Source of the DNA: Calothrix sp. NIES-4105
GTDB taxonomy: Bacteria; Cyanobacteriota; Cyanobacteriia; Cyanobacteriales; Nostocaceae
Length of the DNA stretch: 64,000 nt
Assembly: GCF_002368415.1 (NCBI RefSeq)
Contig: NZ_AP018290.1
Span: forward strand, 2,359,470 to 2,423,469
Direction: 5' to 3'
Numbering within the stretch: position 1 is the stretch's first letter; every line of letters begins with the position of its first letter. This document shows, in pieces, positions 7,446-18,149 of this stretch. The notes below the pieces were generated by a model. That model saw only the letters and a list, made by a program, of their open reading frames with translations. It made no database searches and had not been told where the DNA came from. A program made the translations under genes and the position numbers.

Positions 7446-10019
7446 TTATTCCTGACGTATTGACTCAGCAATAACTGTGCTACCCAGGCGCCAAGCGGGA
7501 TAAATTCCGGCTAAAATAGCGGCAACTACAGCTACGGCAAATGCTTGGACAAAGTAACCTGGTTGGAGTTGCATTTGGAGTGTCCAGCCAAACGAACGGA
7601 CGTTAATTACATAAATTAATATCCAAGCTAGGACATATCCTAATGGCATTGCTAGTAATCCTGCAATTGCTCCCATTAGTCCGGTTTGGATAAATGTCAT
7701 TACCCATAGCTGTAAGGGTGTCATACCATTCGCGCGTAAAATTCCGGTTTCGCGCGTGCGTTCGAGTTGTAAGCTCATTAATGCACTCAGTACTCCAATA
7801 AATGCCACAACTATGGCTAAAAGTCGCAATGCGTCGGTGATGGCAAAGGTGCGGTCAAATATTTCTAAAGAACCGTTGCGTAATGTTTTATTCGACTGAA
7901 CGAGTAAACCTTGTTTGGGTTGAAAATGCTTTTTGATAGCTTGTGCTATTTCTTCAACTGGTTCTCCTGGTTTTAAGAATAAACCAATTGAGGCAATATC
8001 TTTATCTTGCCACAGGTCTACATATATATCGTTGTCGAGTAAGATTGTGCCTCGGTCGTTTGAGTAGTCGTAAAATACTGCTACTATGGGAAAACTTCGC
8101 CAACCTACAGGAGTTTCAATTGTTATTTGTTCGGGTGGGGTGGTTAGGTTGACTCTATTTAATAATGCTTCCGAGACAATAACACCTTTGCCAGCATCTA
8201 AATTTTTCCACGGGTCAATACCTTTATCACGTACCCAGCTATATGGGCGCCTACCATGAGAAACATCACCATCAGCCGAGATTAATTTTACTTGACGGTT
8301 GAATTCCTTGACTGTAGTTTCTGTTTCATTATAGGTAACAAAATCATCCCAACCTCGCCAGGTTTTCATTTCTGAAACAACTTCAGGTGATATTTTACCC
8401 AAGACGCGGTTTGCTGTGGTGCTGGGAGGGGTAACGTAAATATCTGCTTGTAATGTTTGGTCAAGCCATTCTACAACCGTTCCCCGAAACGAACCAATCA
8501 TTATCGACACCCCGACAATTACTGAGACAGCAACCATTAAGGCAGCAATTGCTACTGATGTACGACTTAGAGAACGAACGATATCGCGCGTTGCTAATTT
8601 ACCGACGATACCAAAAAGTAAATTTCCTACCGACGTTAAAGACTCCATCAAAAACGCAGTCACAGGTGGTGTCAGAAATGCAGCAGCAAGTAATATTGAA
8701 AATAACCCTGCAAAACCAAGAATCAATCCACCATTACCAATACGCAACAGTCCGGCGCCCAGTATAGTAAATACAGCCCAAGCTAAAACTAACCAAGGTA
8801 GTAAACTGCGGACTTTGCTTTCCAAACTCGAACGCTGCAAAGTTGTTTGGGGTGAAGTTCGCATTGCCTCAATAGCAGGAATAGCGGAAGCAAACAGTGA
8901 GGCAAAAACACCTATTAGTAAACCTTTTACCAAGCTAAACGTCGAAATACTAACGTTTTGAACATTGACGACAAAGTAAAAGTCATTAATACTCTGAGTA
9001 ATTAATCCAACTATTGCGCGTCCGAGAATAATTCCTAAACCTAGTCCCAGTAAGGAACCAACTACACTTAATACAGCAGATTCACTGATAATTAGCGTAA
9101 ATAATTGACCTGGTGTTACACCCAAGCACCGTAAAACTCCAAACAATGGGCGCCGTTGAATTACACTAAAAGTAACGGTGTTATATATTAAAAACATCCC
9201 CACAACCAAAGCAAGCAAACTCAACGCTGTTAAATTGAGTTCAAATGCAGCAGTCATTTGTTGAACTGCATTTTTCTGCGCTTCGGCAGTATCAAGTTTT
9301 ACACCTATCGGTAAGATTTTTTCAACATCAGATTGCTGCGCCTGATTATCTAAAATTAAGTCAATATGGCTAAGATGACCAACTGTACCTAAAATTTCTT
9401 GGGCAGTAGCAATATCTGTAAATAGAATACTACTTAATGCACTGCGGGTAAGATTATTCGCAGGGTTAATCAAACCAACAACGCGAACGTTGATATCGCG
9501 TCCTGCTAAATCTAAAGTTACACTATCCCCAGCAGATACTTGATACTGCGTTGCTAGTTCTTGAGGAAGAATAACGGTGTTAGGTTGAGTCAGAAAAGCA
9601 GTGGCGCCTTCGGTATTTTTAGGACTATTATCATTAAAGTAGTTACGAAACGGTGGTTCTGCGAATAAGTCCACCCCTACCAAGCGTAAAGGTTGAGAAC
9701 CAAGCTGTTTAGAATTTACATAACCTTCAACGATAGGCGCCGCTTTCACACTACCAATATTTCGCCGAAGCTGACTATACAAGCTTTCATCGATACCATT
9801 CGGTGAAACTGCGACTATTCTATGTGTCGTATGTCCAATAATTGCATCAGTAGATAGGGAAAAAGCCCGCTGTGCCGAACCGTTCGCCAAATCAATTGAT
9901 ACTATCATCGCCACACCCAACGCCACACCCAAGATAAATAACAGGTATTGAAAAGCGTTTTTACGGATACGGCGCCAAGTTAGCAGCAATAAAGGCTGAT
10001 TAGATATTACCTCGCTCAC
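7446..10019 (-). CDS. ABC transporter permease, FtsX/MacB family, two FtsX domains
   Basis: 857 residues, about twice the size of a simple LolC/MacB-type permease. Order: first membrane segment at about 18-38, periplasmic MacB-like domain to about 255, first FtsX domain with three membrane helices (about 262-395), two central helices, another helix near 490-510, a second periplasmic domain, and a C-terminal FtsX domain (about 725-855). The gene overlaps the 3' end of the ATPase gene by 4 bases, so the two subunits are translationally coupled. Such transporters extrude lipoproteins, lipids or peptides or act mechanically on the envelope; the substrate here is unknown. No membrane-fusion partner is present in the window. 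Confidence 0.9.
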   Translation of the reverse strand: MSEVISNQPLLLLTWRRIRKNAFQYLLFILGVALGVAMIVSIDLANGSAQRAFSLSTDAIIGHTTHRIVAVSPNGIDESLYSQLRRNIGSVKAAPIVEGYVNSKQLGSQPLRLVGVDLFAEPPFRNYFNDNSPKNTEGATAFLTQPNTVILPQELATQYQVSAGDSVTLDLAGRDINVRVVGLINPANNLTRSALSSILFTDIATAQEILGTVGHLSHIDLILDNQAQQSDVEKILPIGVKLDTAEAQKNAVQQMTAAFELNLTALSLLALVVGMFLIYNTVTFSVIQRRPLFGVLRCLGVTPGQLFTLIISESAVLSVVGSLLGLGLGIILGRAIVGLITQSINDFYFVVNVQNVSISTFSLVKGLLIGVFASLFASAIPAIEAMRTSPQTTLQRSSLESKVRSLLPWLVLAWAVFTILGAGLLRIGNGGLILGFAGLFSILLAAAFLTPPVTAFLMESLTSVGNLLFGIVGKLATRDIVRSLSRTSVAIAALMVAVSVIVGVSIMIGSFRGTVVEWLDQTLQADIYVTPPSTTANRVLGKISPEVVSEMKTWRGWDDFVTYNETETTVKEFNRQVKLISADGDVSHGRRPYSWVRDKGIDPWKNLDAGKGVIVSEALLNRVNLTTPPEQITIETPVGWRSFPIVAVFYDYSNDRGTILLDNDIYVDLWQDKDIASIGLFLKPGEPVEEIAQAIKKHFQPKQGLLVQSNKTLRNGSLEIFDRTFAITDALRLLAIVVAFIGVLSALMSLQLERTRETGILRANGMTPLQLWVMTFIQTGLMGAIAGLLAMPLGYVLAWILIYVINVRSFGWTLQMQLQPGYFVQAFAVAVVAAILAGIYPAWRLGSTVIAESIRQE

Positions 10020-10714
10020 GCCGCCACCTCTCTAGTTATTACCTCTTGCAGGCGCCCATCTTGCATTCGTAACACTCTATTTGCTAAACTCGCAATTTCT
10101 GGGTTATGTGTTGCCATAATCAGAGTTTTATTGGCACCACGTGTAAGCTCCAACAATAAATTTAAAACTTTTTCCCCTGTCTCTTCATCTAAATTCCCTG
10201 TCGGTTCGTCAGCAAGTAACAACATTGGTTGATGCAGTAAAGCGCGCGCTATCGCGACTCGTTGCTGCTGTCCCCCTGAAAGTTTGTCAGGGAAAGTATT
10301 AGACCTGTCTGCTAACCCAACTTTTTCTAGTAAACTTAAAGCCTGTTTTTCTAACTCTTTCCCTTTTTTCCCTGCTAACTCTTGGGGTAACGTGATATTC
10401 TCCAGTACCGTTAAAGTGGGAATTAAATTAAAAAACTGGAATATAAACCCAATATTATCGCGACGGAATAAGGTACACGCGCGCTCTGTGAGTTCGGTAA
10501 TAGCGGTGTTTTTAATCAATACCGTCCCCGCTGTCGGCTTTTCGATACCGCTAATAAGATTTAATAGCGTACTTTTACCGCTCCCGCTTTGACCCAGAAG
10601 AACTATAAATTCTCCCTCGCTGAACTCTATATTCAGGTCGTGAATAACCGTGCGAGTACTGGCGCCTTCCTCAAACTCCTTACGGAGATTTTTTATTTGT
10701 ATTAAAGGACTCAA
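10016..10714 (-). CDS. ABC transporter ATP-binding protein, LolD/MacB type
   Basis: 232 residues. Walker [10 protein letters not shown] (41-49), signature [15 protein letters not shown], Walker [13 protein letters not shown], and the H-loop MATHNPEIA are all intact. The [10 protein letters not shown] sequence is typical of the LolD/MacB/FtsE class, which pairs with FtsX-like permeases such as the gene that follows. It hydrolyses ATP on the cytoplasmic side of that permease. Confidence 0.93.
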   Translation of the reverse strand: MSPLIQIKNLRKEFEEGASTRTVIHDLNIEFSEGEFIVLLGQSGSGKSTLLNLISGIEKPTAGTVLIKNTAITELTERACTLFRRDNIGFIFQFFNLIPTLTVLENITLPQELAGKKGKELEKQALSLLEKVGLADRSNTFPDKLSGGQQQRVAIARALLHQPMLLLADEPTGNLDEETGEKVLNLLLELTRGANKTLIMATHNPEIASLANRVLRMQDGRLQEVITREVAA

Positions 10715-10785
10715 GTTAGATTCCCCTTACTGCTGTGACAAAACTTTACAATCTAGCCTAGCTCATAATCAGTGCTGAGTGGAAA

Positions 10786-10835
10786 GTGCGCTCGTGCTGA
10801 GTAGTAACCCCTAACTCTACTCAGCACGAGCGCAC
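10786..10835. terminator. Perfect 19-bp stem hairpin between kinase and ABC genes
   Basis: Arms gtgcgctcgtgctgagtag (10786-10804) and its exact reverse complement (10817-10835) enclose a 12-nt loop. The right arm includes the stop codon of the histidine kinase gene. It could end kinase transcription before the ABC operon, although no strong T-run follows, so a repeat-element origin is also possible. Confidence 0.55.
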
Positions 10836-12509
10836 GAGCGCACTCATAACTCTTATACTTTGGGGAATTTTAATAATAAATGTTGTACCTGCTCCGACTT
10901 TAGAAACGCACTCTAATGTACCTTTGTGTTTTTCGGTAATAATTTTATAACTGAGAGGTAGTCCCATACCTGTACCTTTACCGACAGGTTTAGTTGTAAA
11001 AAATAAGTTAAATAGTTTTTTCTGTATGTCTTGGGATATGCCATTACCATTATCTGTTATATTAATTGATATTAAATTATCTTTGGTAATACTAGTAGAA
11101 ATAATAATTTTTGGTTGTGCAACTTGTGCTTCGTCTAATGCATCAATAGCATTTAATAAAAGATTCATAAAAACTTGATTCAGTTGCCCAGCATAACACT
11201 TTACTAAAGGTAAATTAGAATATTTTTTGATAACTTGAGTCTTAGCGCGTTTGCTTTGTTGTTTAAGACGGTGTTCTAATAACTGTAGTGTACTATCAAG
11301 TCCTGTATGTATATCTATTTTTTTATATTCAGCTTCGTCCATGTGCGCGAAAGTACGTAGGGAAGAAACTATTTTGATAATTCGTTCGGCGCCGACTTGC
11401 ATAGAGCTAATCAACATTGGTAAATCCGCTATGATAAAATCAAGTTCAATAGCTTCCATTTTATCTTGAACGGGCTTAAAGGGCTTTGGATAATATTGTT
11501 GATAAAGTCTGATTAAATCTAATAAATTGTTTGTATATTCTTGAGTAAAGTCTAAATTACCATATATAAAACTTGTCGGATTATTGATTTCGTGGGCAAT
11601 GCCTGCAGCCAATTGTCCTAACGATAACATTTTCTCAGTTTGAATAAGTTTCGTTTGAGTTGACGCAATTTGATTTAAAGCTGTTTCTAACTCAATTGCT
11701 TTATCCTGAAGTTTAGATTGTGTTTTTTTTAATTCTGTAATTTCAGTAACAGTTCCAACTAACCGATAAATTTTACCTGTACTGTCTTTAATTGGGTTAA
11801 GTGTTGTCAAACCCCAAATATCTTCATTATTAACAGTAATATATTCTTCATAAGCAATTGCAGTACCAGCAGCAATACAATCTAAGTAATGCTGACGCAT
11901 TGTTGCTGCAATGTCTGAACCAAATAAATCAATAATATTCTTACCAATAGCTTCGTTAGTAAATCCACACATTCTGGCGCCGATTGCGTTTATACCAGCA
12001 AGCGTAAATTCATTATTATCTAAAACATCAATCACAAATATCGAATTATTATAGCCATCGTAAATACAGCGAAGAAATTGTTCTTTCTCTTGCAACCGCA
12101 TCTCTGCTTCCTTACGAGGTGTAATATCTACAGTCGTCCCCACTAAACGATAAATTCGACCCATACAGTCTCTAATGGGGTTCAACGTCGTAAACCACCA
12201 CTTTGGTTCATCAGCAAACACTAAACACTCTTCGTAAGTTATTGGTTCACCACCTTCAACGCATTGCATATAGCGCTTTTTTATTTGAGAATTCGGCGCC
12301 TTACCTATTATATGTGTACTACTAATACCTGTCGCGCGCTCACAAGCAGGACTCCATCCAACATAGCGAAATGAGTCATCTTCCAAAACATCGACAACAA
12401 ATATCGAATGTTCCGAACCTTCGTAAACACTGCGAAAGAATTCCAACTGTGTACGCTCATCCGGTTGCAACGGCTTTGATATTGTAGGTAAACGGTTTAT
12501 TTCGTACAT
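10821..12509 (-). CDS. PAS-PAS sensor histidine kinase
   Basis: 562 residues, cytoplasmic (no membrane segment). Two PAS/PAC units (about 25-135 and 147-258) share near-identical C-caps (LVGTTVDITPRKEAE and LVGTVTEITELKKTQ), followed by a coiled coil. The phosphoacceptor box LAAGIAHEINNPTSF has His at about 306. The ATPase domain has the N box (FMNLLLNAIDAL), G1 (DNGNGIS) and G2 (GKGTGMGLPLSY). The HEINNPT box is typical of orphan cyanobacterial kinases. No response regulator gene is adjacent, so its partner is unknown. Confidence 0.92.
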   Translation of the reverse strand: MYEINRLPTISKPLQPDERTQLEFFRSVYEGSEHSIFVVDVLEDDSFRYVGWSPACERATGISSTHIIGKAPNSQIKKRYMQCVEGGEPITYEECLVFADEPKWWFTTLNPIRDCMGRIYRLVGTTVDITPRKEAEMRLQEKEQFLRCIYDGYNNSIFVIDVLDNNEFTLAGINAIGARMCGFTNEAIGKNIIDLFGSDIAATMRQHYLDCIAAGTAIAYEEYITVNNEDIWGLTTLNPIKDSTGKIYRLVGTVTEITELKKTQSKLQDKAIELETALNQIASTQTKLIQTEKMLSLGQLAAGIAHEINNPTSFIYGNLDFTQEYTNNLLDLIRLYQQYYPKPFKPVQDKMEAIELDFIIADLPMLISSMQVGAERIIKIVSSLRTFAHMDEAEYKKIDIHTGLDSTLQLLEHRLKQQSKRAKTQVIKKYSNLPLVKCYAGQLNQVFMNLLLNAIDALDEAQVAQPKIIISTSITKDNLISINITDNGNGISQDIQKKLFNLFFTTKPVGKGTGMGLPLSYKIITEKHKGTLECVSKVGAGTTFIIKIPQSIRVMSALVRSC

Positions 12510-12613
12510 GAGGTAAGTAATAGTGACTGCAATTAAAAAACGATTGTCCTGCTATTACTATTCCCATCAAAATCAAAATAATCGCTCTTTATTTATAATA
12601 AACGTAGGGTGCG

Positions 12614-12790
12614 TAACTGTACGAACAAACACCGACTCAAACTCTATATTTAAGTACAGTTACGCAGCACAAACTGTACGAACAAACACCGACTCAAACT
12701 CTATATTTAAGTACAGTTACGCAGCATCAACTGTACGAGCAAACACCGACTCAAACTCTATATTTAAGTACAGTTACGCAGCATCAACAG
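12614..12790. repeat. Three tandem copies of a 57-bp repeat
   Basis: Units begin at about 12616, 12673 and 12730 and are nearly identical. Each contains aactgtac near its start and gtacagtt near its end, so every unit can fold into a hairpin. Because 57 is a multiple of three, the array is open in frame and reads as a 19-residue repeat (TVRTNTDSNSIFKYSYAAQ). I judge it a non-coding repeat array in the 5' flank of the kinase gene, but translation cannot be excluded. Confidence 0.85.
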
Positions 12791-12795
12791 CGTAA

Positions 12796-13584
12796 TTACC
12801 TAACAAATGGTTGATTTGCCAAATTTTCCAGACCAACCGACTTAAGTAAACCATTCCAATCTGCCATTAACGTTGTATCTTTTGGTTTATCAAGACGAAG
12901 CTCTGCTAATGTCGTTAAAGCATCGTGCCAAATACTATTTTCGGCATAAAGTGCGACTTTTTGCTGTGGAGTGGCACCAGAAAGACTAGAGACAAGTTTA
13001 GAATTTGGGTTAACTCGTTGTACCCATCCTTCTACATACTCTAGTTGCGCTGGTAATTGTTGATTGCAATCCACTTTTACCTTCAAAAACCAATTATATG
13101 TTTTACCTACTTGCAACTGTTTAACGCTTGATGGCAATTTGATATTAATAATTCCCGGCGCCGATGGAGGTGTAACAAAATTACGGTATATAGTTTGACT
13201 TGGCTTACTTGTCTCATCTTTAACAACAAACTCCATTGTTTTAATCGATGCTTTTTGATAGGGAACAAAAAACCAAAAAGTTGGAAGTTTAGCAGTTGTT
13301 AAACCCCAAACCTTAGTAATTGGACTTGCTTGAACTGTAGTTTCTTCGTATACAGGTACTAACGCTGTCATCGGTTGGTCGCTACTGCAACCGCGACTTG
13401 CTGCACCAGAGCGTGTACCTGCGGCGCCTCGATCTGGTGGAGCTGGAGGTGGGGTAAATTTGATTGGGGTGTTCCTAGCTGCAACAGGTGCCAACCAATA
13501 TACTGGACTAAAAATGCTGCTAAAAGCTATTAAACTAAACAGGGCAGTTAACTGTAGTTTTTTCAAATTGTTTTTCATACACAC
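12796..13584 (-). CDS. DUF928 family secreted protein
   Basis: 262 residues with a signal-peptide-like N-terminus (hydrophobic residues about 10-35, ending near VAARN). Then comes a Pro-rich linker with RGAAGTRSGAASRGC, followed by the DUF928 body: LTTAKLPTFWFFVPY, KVWGL, the SSVKQLQVGKTYNWFLKV segment and LEYVEGWVQRV. DUF928 proteins are found almost only in cyanobacteria and are likely periplasmic; their function is unknown. It lies 31 bases downstream of the CHAT-CHASE2 gene, so the two form an operon. A second DUF928 gene is at 56053, near the other TPR-CHAT and haemagglutinin genes. Confidence 0.88.
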   Translation of the reverse strand: MCMKNNLKKLQLTALFSLIAFSSIFSPVYWLAPVAARNTPIKFTPPPAPPDRGAAGTRSGAASRGCSSDQPMTALVPVYEETTVQASPITKVWGLTTAKLPTFWFFVPYQKASIKTMEFVVKDETSKPSQTIYRNFVTPPSAPGIINIKLPSSVKQLQVGKTYNWFLKVKVDCNQQLPAQLEYVEGWVQRVNPNSKLVSSLSGATPQQKVALYAENSIWHDALTTLAELRLDKPKDTTLMADWNGLLKSVGLENLANQPFVR

Positions 13585-13615
13585 ACCTTTTTTATAATCA
13601 AAGAGTGGGGATATT

Positions 13616-15964
13616 TTAGCTGTTTTGTTGATTTAGTAATGATTTTGAAAAAATTAATACACCAATAGCACTACTTGCCAAACCTAGAACCGTAGGAACA
13701 AGCGGAACCCAATAACTAAACAAAACTAATAGAACAAAACAACTTGCATACAAAAATATTATACAACTTCCAACGCCTAATAAGAAATAAGTTGGTTTTC
13801 GCTGAAAGTAAACAAGAACGCACCCAATTGTAGACCAGAACCAAATCCAAATTGTTTCACTTCCAATAGACCAAGTTGATAGTAAAGGTCGTCCATCTAA
13901 GGCAGCACTAATCAATTGGCTAACCATTTGTGCTTGCAGTATAACCCCTGGTATTTCTTGAGAATGAGTTTCACTATCTTTATAAGGAGTTAACCAATAG
14001 TCAGGAAAAGTTTCTGCAGTTGTACCAATAATAACTATACGGTCTTTAACTGCTGCTGCATTTAATTTACCAGCAAGTACTGAGTTTAAAGTAATTCGTG
14101 GGGCAATATCTTCAAGTGTTGGAGACGCGCGGTAATTGAGCAATATTTGGTGTCCTAAAGCATTAATTCCTTGATATCCTCCTGCGTGTGCTTCTAGAGG
14201 ATTAATTTTCAGCTTTCCAAGTTGCCACGCACCATCAGTAGTAAATTCGAGTTTGACTCCTTTGCTGTATAAATAACGCAGTGCTAGCTGTACACTCAAA
14301 GAATAAGAGGATAAGCAAGGTGACGAAGGAGGAGGAGTTAAGGCCAAATAATGGCGCCGCACTATATTATCTGTATCGTTGAGAGTATTGCTAAACCCTA
14401 AACGGTCTAAGGGTACTTCTTTAGGTGGAGCAACACCTGTTTTTGCTTTTTGGGAGTCGTTGACTTGACAAACAGCTATTATCTTTTCACTTTCTCGTAG
14501 TCGTTTTGCTAACTGAGGATAATTTTTACTAACAGAATAATCCCTATATACATCTATACCTATTGCTTGCGGTTGCAATAACAACACTTTTTCTAAAACT
14601 TCGCTCAGTGCTTTATCAGACCAAGAACCGCGTTGTTCTTCTTGACGTTGTGATTGCACATCTTCTTCAGTAGCAGTTATAACTAATATGCGAGAATCTG
14701 GTTTTTCAGTGGGACGTGAGCGTAATAATAAGTCAAACGCTCCTAATTCCAAAGGTTGTAAAACTCCCAAATATCTTACTCCTATAACCAATCCAGTTGT
14801 AGCCAAGCTGATAAACAGCATCAAAGACAAACCAACTAGGTTTTTGACACGTTTTACAGGTTTTTCTAATATAGGAATATCAGACGTTTTAATGAGAGAA
14901 TGCCAAGTAAACGGTATATCAGCAGGGTTTTGACAAATAATAGGCAACCAACTAGCGCAAGGAAACTTATTTTCAAGACCTTGTAACCGTTCTCGTGCTT
15001 CACGCACAGCTAAATATAGTAACTCACCCCTTATCATCGCTTCCAAGAAATACTTTAAAAATTCTTGCGCTACTTTGTCAGGAACAGGTTCACGCATAAC
15101 TATGATTTGGGGAATTTGTAAATCAGCAAACTCGCGCGCTAGTCCCAAACCGTCACATGAATTGAAAATAGCCAGTTGTAAACCTCTTTCTACAGCCTTT
15201 TTAAGAGCATACTTTAATTGACTAATTGTCAAACTCTCAGTTTGATTAATGAAAATCTTCCCAGTATCACCACTTTCTTGACTCGAACTGTGTCCGGCAA
15301 AGAACAAAATTTGCCAGTTTTGCTCCCATAATTGATTTGTCAAGTCCTTGCATTCTGGTTCAACTAAAAATGTAGTATCTGTCAGAGGTAACTCTTCAAG
15401 GATTTTACGGTCTGTCTTTGTATCAATTCCCTCGCTATTGCCTAATATTGCCAGGACTTTTACCGAATAAGATTCTGGTAAACTGCGGCTAACCTGTTCA
15501 TAACCAGGCGTACTTAATGCTACTTCCGCTTTGGGATAACGTTCCAGTAAATCCCATAAATGCCAAGGTAGTTTTTTTAGCCATAAATCTTGAGTCTGTA
15601 GCAGTACACGAATATTATCTTCGGGTAAGAGTTTCTCCAACCATTTTTCGCGAATACGGCGAAACGACTCAGAAGCAAGCCAGGAATTAAAGCGCGCGTT
15701 TAGTTCTTGGGCAGCTTTTTGACAATCTTCGATAGTCGGTGTTTGAATAGTTTGCTTAGGTATGCCAATCGGACGACCGGGTAAATTTAGACTGCGGTAA
15801 ATTGATTGCCACTGATGGTAGTAACGTTTGATATCGGGTTCAGGTGGTAACTCTCCAGTAATTTCTACAACCGGACGGACATTCTCGTCACCTATTTGCA
15901 GAGTTACATGAAAACCCTGCTCAAAATTTCCCTCTCCCAATTTTAAAATAACTAGCTTACCCAC
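13616..15964 (-). CDS. CHAT-CHASE2 membrane protein (caspase-like protease fused to sensor)
   Basis: 782 residues. The N-terminal half is a CHAT (caspase-HetF-associated with TPR) domain with its putative catalytic dyad His225 (FFAGHSS) and Cys270 (AIFNSCDGLGLA). After a membrane helix (about 376-397) comes a CHASE2 extracytoplasmic sensor (about 400-690; FDLLLRSRPTEKPDSRILVI, AIGIDVYRD, DRIVIIGTTAETFPDYWLTP), then about three C-terminal membrane helices. The topology therefore places protease inside and sensor outside. The domain pair suggests ligand- or stress-controlled proteolysis, but substrate and signal are unknown. A paralogue is at 40577-42973. Confidence 0.9.
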   Translation of the reverse strand: MGKLVILKLGEGNFEQGFHVTLQIGDENVRPVVEITGELPPEPDIKRYYHQWQSIYRSLNLPGRPIGIPKQTIQTPTIEDCQKAAQELNARFNSWLASESFRRIREKWLEKLLPEDNIRVLLQTQDLWLKKLPWHLWDLLERYPKAEVALSTPGYEQVSRSLPESYSVKVLAILGNSEGIDTKTDRKILEELPLTDTTFLVEPECKDLTNQLWEQNWQILFFAGHSSSQESGDTGKIFINQTESLTISQLKYALKKAVERGLQLAIFNSCDGLGLAREFADLQIPQIIVMREPVPDKVAQEFLKYFLEAMIRGELLYLAVREARERLQGLENKFPCASWLPIICQNPADIPFTWHSLIKTSDIPILEKPVKRVKNLVGLSLMLFISLATTGLVIGVRYLGVLQPLELGAFDLLLRSRPTEKPDSRILVITATEEDVQSQRQEEQRGSWSDKALSEVLEKVLLLQPQAIGIDVYRDYSVSKNYPQLAKRLRESEKIIAVCQVNDSQKAKTGVAPPKEVPLDRLGFSNTLNDTDNIVRRHYLALTPPPSSPCLSSYSLSVQLALRYLYSKGVKLEFTTDGAWQLGKLKINPLEAHAGGYQGINALGHQILLNYRASPTLEDIAPRITLNSVLAGKLNAAAVKDRIVIIGTTAETFPDYWLTPYKDSETHSQEIPGVILQAQMVSQLISAALDGRPLLSTWSIGSETIWIWFWSTIGCVLVYFQRKPTYFLLGVGSCIIFLYASCFVLLVLFSYWVPLVPTVLGLASSAIGVLIFSKSLLNQQNS

Positions 15965-16159
15965 AGCCTTGTACTCCTAAATCTGAAGACGTGATATATC
16001 CCTGCGGGAAAACCTCCGGTTTACACGTCTCTACATTCTTAATTAATAACTCATAACTCATAACTCATAACTTTCTAACGTACATATTTTAAACTTTCGG
16101 ATTTTTAGACGCGGGCTAGGTGGACTGAAGCCCACCATACAAATGTACACAGCACAAAG

Positions 16160-16445
16160 TTAATTAAAAGCCTTTCCCACACCTAACAAATTTTGAGCAA
16201 GTACTCCTCTCAAATCCACAAGCTCATACAGTGCCTCATCAAGATGCTTATCGCTAATTGCGATTTCATTACTTTCCTCTGCGGCAAATAGTGCAGCTTT
16301 CCGCACTAACTCCCTCAGTTCATTGAATAAATGACTCTAAATTATCTAAGGAAAAACTCAACCCATTACCATACAGTTCAAATAATTTTCGTTTGTTTGA
16401 AAGATGCTCCAAAGTCATGAGTTGATAGAGGTGTATTATCTGTCA
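16160..16445 (-). pseudogene. Relic of an AAA-type ATPase C-terminus
   Basis: Two overlapping frames on the minus strand give LYQLMTLEHLSNKRKLFELY (then GNGLSFSLDNLESFIQ and a stop) and FNELRELVRKAALFAAEESN (then EIAISDKHLDEALYELV). The second part has the look of the C-terminal lid of an AAA ATPase (RKAALFAAEE...HLDEAL). A frameshift separates the parts and no Walker motifs remain. The rest of the 837-base gap (15965-16801) holds short direct repeats (aactcata repeated near 16045) and nothing else I can support. Confidence 0.55.
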
Positions 16446-16801
16446 TAAGTTTTAAAGTCGTTTGCTGTTATAATAATGTGGGTGGAAATTTATCAGTGAT
16501 ACACCAAACTTCTACATAATTCCGTAAAAAGAATTAAACGAATATCAGCTTACAAAACTAGAATACAAAGCGCTGACTGCTTAAGTACGCCATCAGTGTA
16601 ATTTTGTTAAAAATATTACGAGCGTGCGGTTAATATTTCCTAGGTATTATGTAAAATACATCTGCAATTACCACATTACCAAAACCTTCGATAATTAATT
16701 GCAACAATTTTAATTTTATTTTGGTAATTGAGTAAGCGTTTTAGTAGCTTATTGAAAGTGCAAATTACATTCGTAAAAATTTAGCTCAGGAGGTTTTTAA
16801 A

Positions 16802-17848
16802 ATGATAAATGATTTTTTAGCGCGATGGACACCTGAAGAATTGACGTGTTTGTTTCGTTTACACGGACATTTGAAAACAGGCAATATCCTCAAAATAGAG
16901 GTGACAAAAACTTTTGAAACACCGCCATCAAATTTGGCAAACCTAACACTCACATATTCACCAGATGTATCTTGCTCAGAAGTTGTAAAACACCTTTTAC
17001 TTAAGGCGCCTAAACCACACAAGTTAATGCGCGGAAAAAGGGAAATAGATTTTTATACCAAAGTTGCGCCACTAATACCGAATGTGCCCGTTGTTCCTTG
17101 TTTTGCTACTAGTTATGAAGAGAAGACGGGGATTTCTTACTTATTTTTAGCAGATGTTTCTGCAACACACGCGACCAGGGAAAGAGAGATACTTTCTCCA
17201 TCGCAGTTGGAGTCAATGATTGATGCATTAGCTCAACTCCATGCAACATTGTGGGATTATCCTAACTTACTTTCTTTGGCGGGCGAAAGTCCAAGAGAAT
17301 GCTTGGGTTATGAAAATGGAGATAATGAAGAAGATTATGCAGGACTGGTAGCGCAACTAGGAGAACAACTAACTGCTGATGAACGAAAAATTTTTGAAAT
17401 ATTTTTAACAGATGCACCAAAGTTACTACTAGAACGAGCCGAAAGCGGACAGCATCTTACACTTTGCCACCCAGAAAATCATCACGGCAATTTTTTGCTA
17501 CCGTATCAGGATGAAGCATGTACGTATATTATCGACTGGCATCAGTACCGTTATTGGTGGGGGGCAAGAGATATTGTTAGTTTAGTAAACCGATGTCTAT
17601 TACAAGAACAATTGCATTTAACAGAAAGCTTATTATTACTTTATTACGAGCGATTGCTTAAATACGGAGTGACAAATTATGCTTGGAGTGATTGCCTTTC
17701 AGACTACCGTTTGGGAATTATTGATTATTTAACCCTGCCTTTGCAGTATCAAGAAGCATACAAAAAGTACCCTGAGTTTTTTATGCGGATGTACCGAGGA
17801 ATTATGCACGAGTTTCACAAGTGGGAATGTGCGTCCATTCTTTTTTAA
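16802..17848 (+). CDS. Aminoglycoside/choline-kinase-like phosphotransferase
   Basis: 348 residues, a full-length APH/choline-kinase-like fold. The catalytic loop is LTLCHPENHHGNFLL and the metal-binding motif is TYIIDWHQYRYWWGARDIVS (D-W in place of DFG). Usual loops read H-x-D; here HPEN has Glu-Asn, a variant also seen in ecdysteroid-kinase-like members. A very good ribosome-binding site (AGGAGG at 16789) precedes the ATG. Substrate unknown; a resistance role should not be assumed. It sits alone between relics. Confidence 0.8.
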   Translation: MINDFLARWTPEELTCLFRLHGHLKTGNILKIEVTKTFETPPSNLANLTLTYSPDVSCSEVVKHLLLKAPKPHKLMRGKREIDFYTKVAPLIPNVPVVPCFATSYEEKTGISYLFLADVSATHATREREILSPSQLESMIDALAQLHATLWDYPNLLSLAGESPRECLGYENGDNEEDYAGLVAQLGEQLTADERKIFEIFLTDAPKLLLERAESGQHLTLCHPENHHGNFLLPYQDEACTYIIDWHQYRYWWGARDIVSLVNRCLLQEQLHLTESLLLLYYERLLKYGVTNYAWSDCLSDYRLGIIDYLTLPLQYQEAYKKYPEFFMRMYRGIMHEFHKWECASILF

Positions 17849-18045
17849 AACCCTACGTTTACGGCAAGTTCTTTACCTTTCACGACCATACACAGTTTCG
17901 TATTCCTCAAAAGCCCGAAATAATCGCCCTGAAATACACAAACAAGGAAGATATTGTAGAAGGGCTTTCCCATCTTTCTGCTAATTTCAAGAATGCACTC
18001 GAATTCAAGCTTGAATATGAAGAATATATAAGACACCAAATTTAA
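17821..18045 (+). CDS. Small uncertain reading frame, possible gene remnant
   Basis: The frame begins at a GTG inside the end of the phosphotransferase gene and gives 74 residues. Its second half, KYTNKEDIVEGLSHLSANFK then NALEFKLEYEEYI, looks like the C-terminus of a real protein. No ribosome-binding site or known family is visible. It may be the tail of a lost gene. Confidence 0.3.
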   Translation: MGMCVHSFLKPYVYGKFFTFHDHTQFRIPQKPEIIALKYTNKEDIVEGLSHLSANFKNALEFKLEYEEYIRHQI

Positions 18046-18149
18046 AGACACCCAAAATTGTCTTGTGGGGTGGGTGTCAACGCAAACGTCCTAGATAATG
18101 AACGGGCAAGGATGCCCATTCCACTTTTATTCCATTCCACAAGAGATGG

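Noticed and set aside
12614..12790. Possible CRISPR array
   Set aside because: The units are contiguous without spacers, so it is a plain tandem repeat. No cas genes in the window.
12523..12795. 90-residue frame across the 57-bp repeats
   Set aside because: Openness is explained by a repeat length divisible by three. No ribosome-binding site or known family; each unit is a hairpin, so a non-coding repeat is simpler.
16802..17848. Antibiotic-resistance aminoglycoside phosphotransferase
   Set aside because: Only the general APH/choline-kinase fold is supported; the catalytic loop differs from resistance enzymes and the context gives no hint of resistance.
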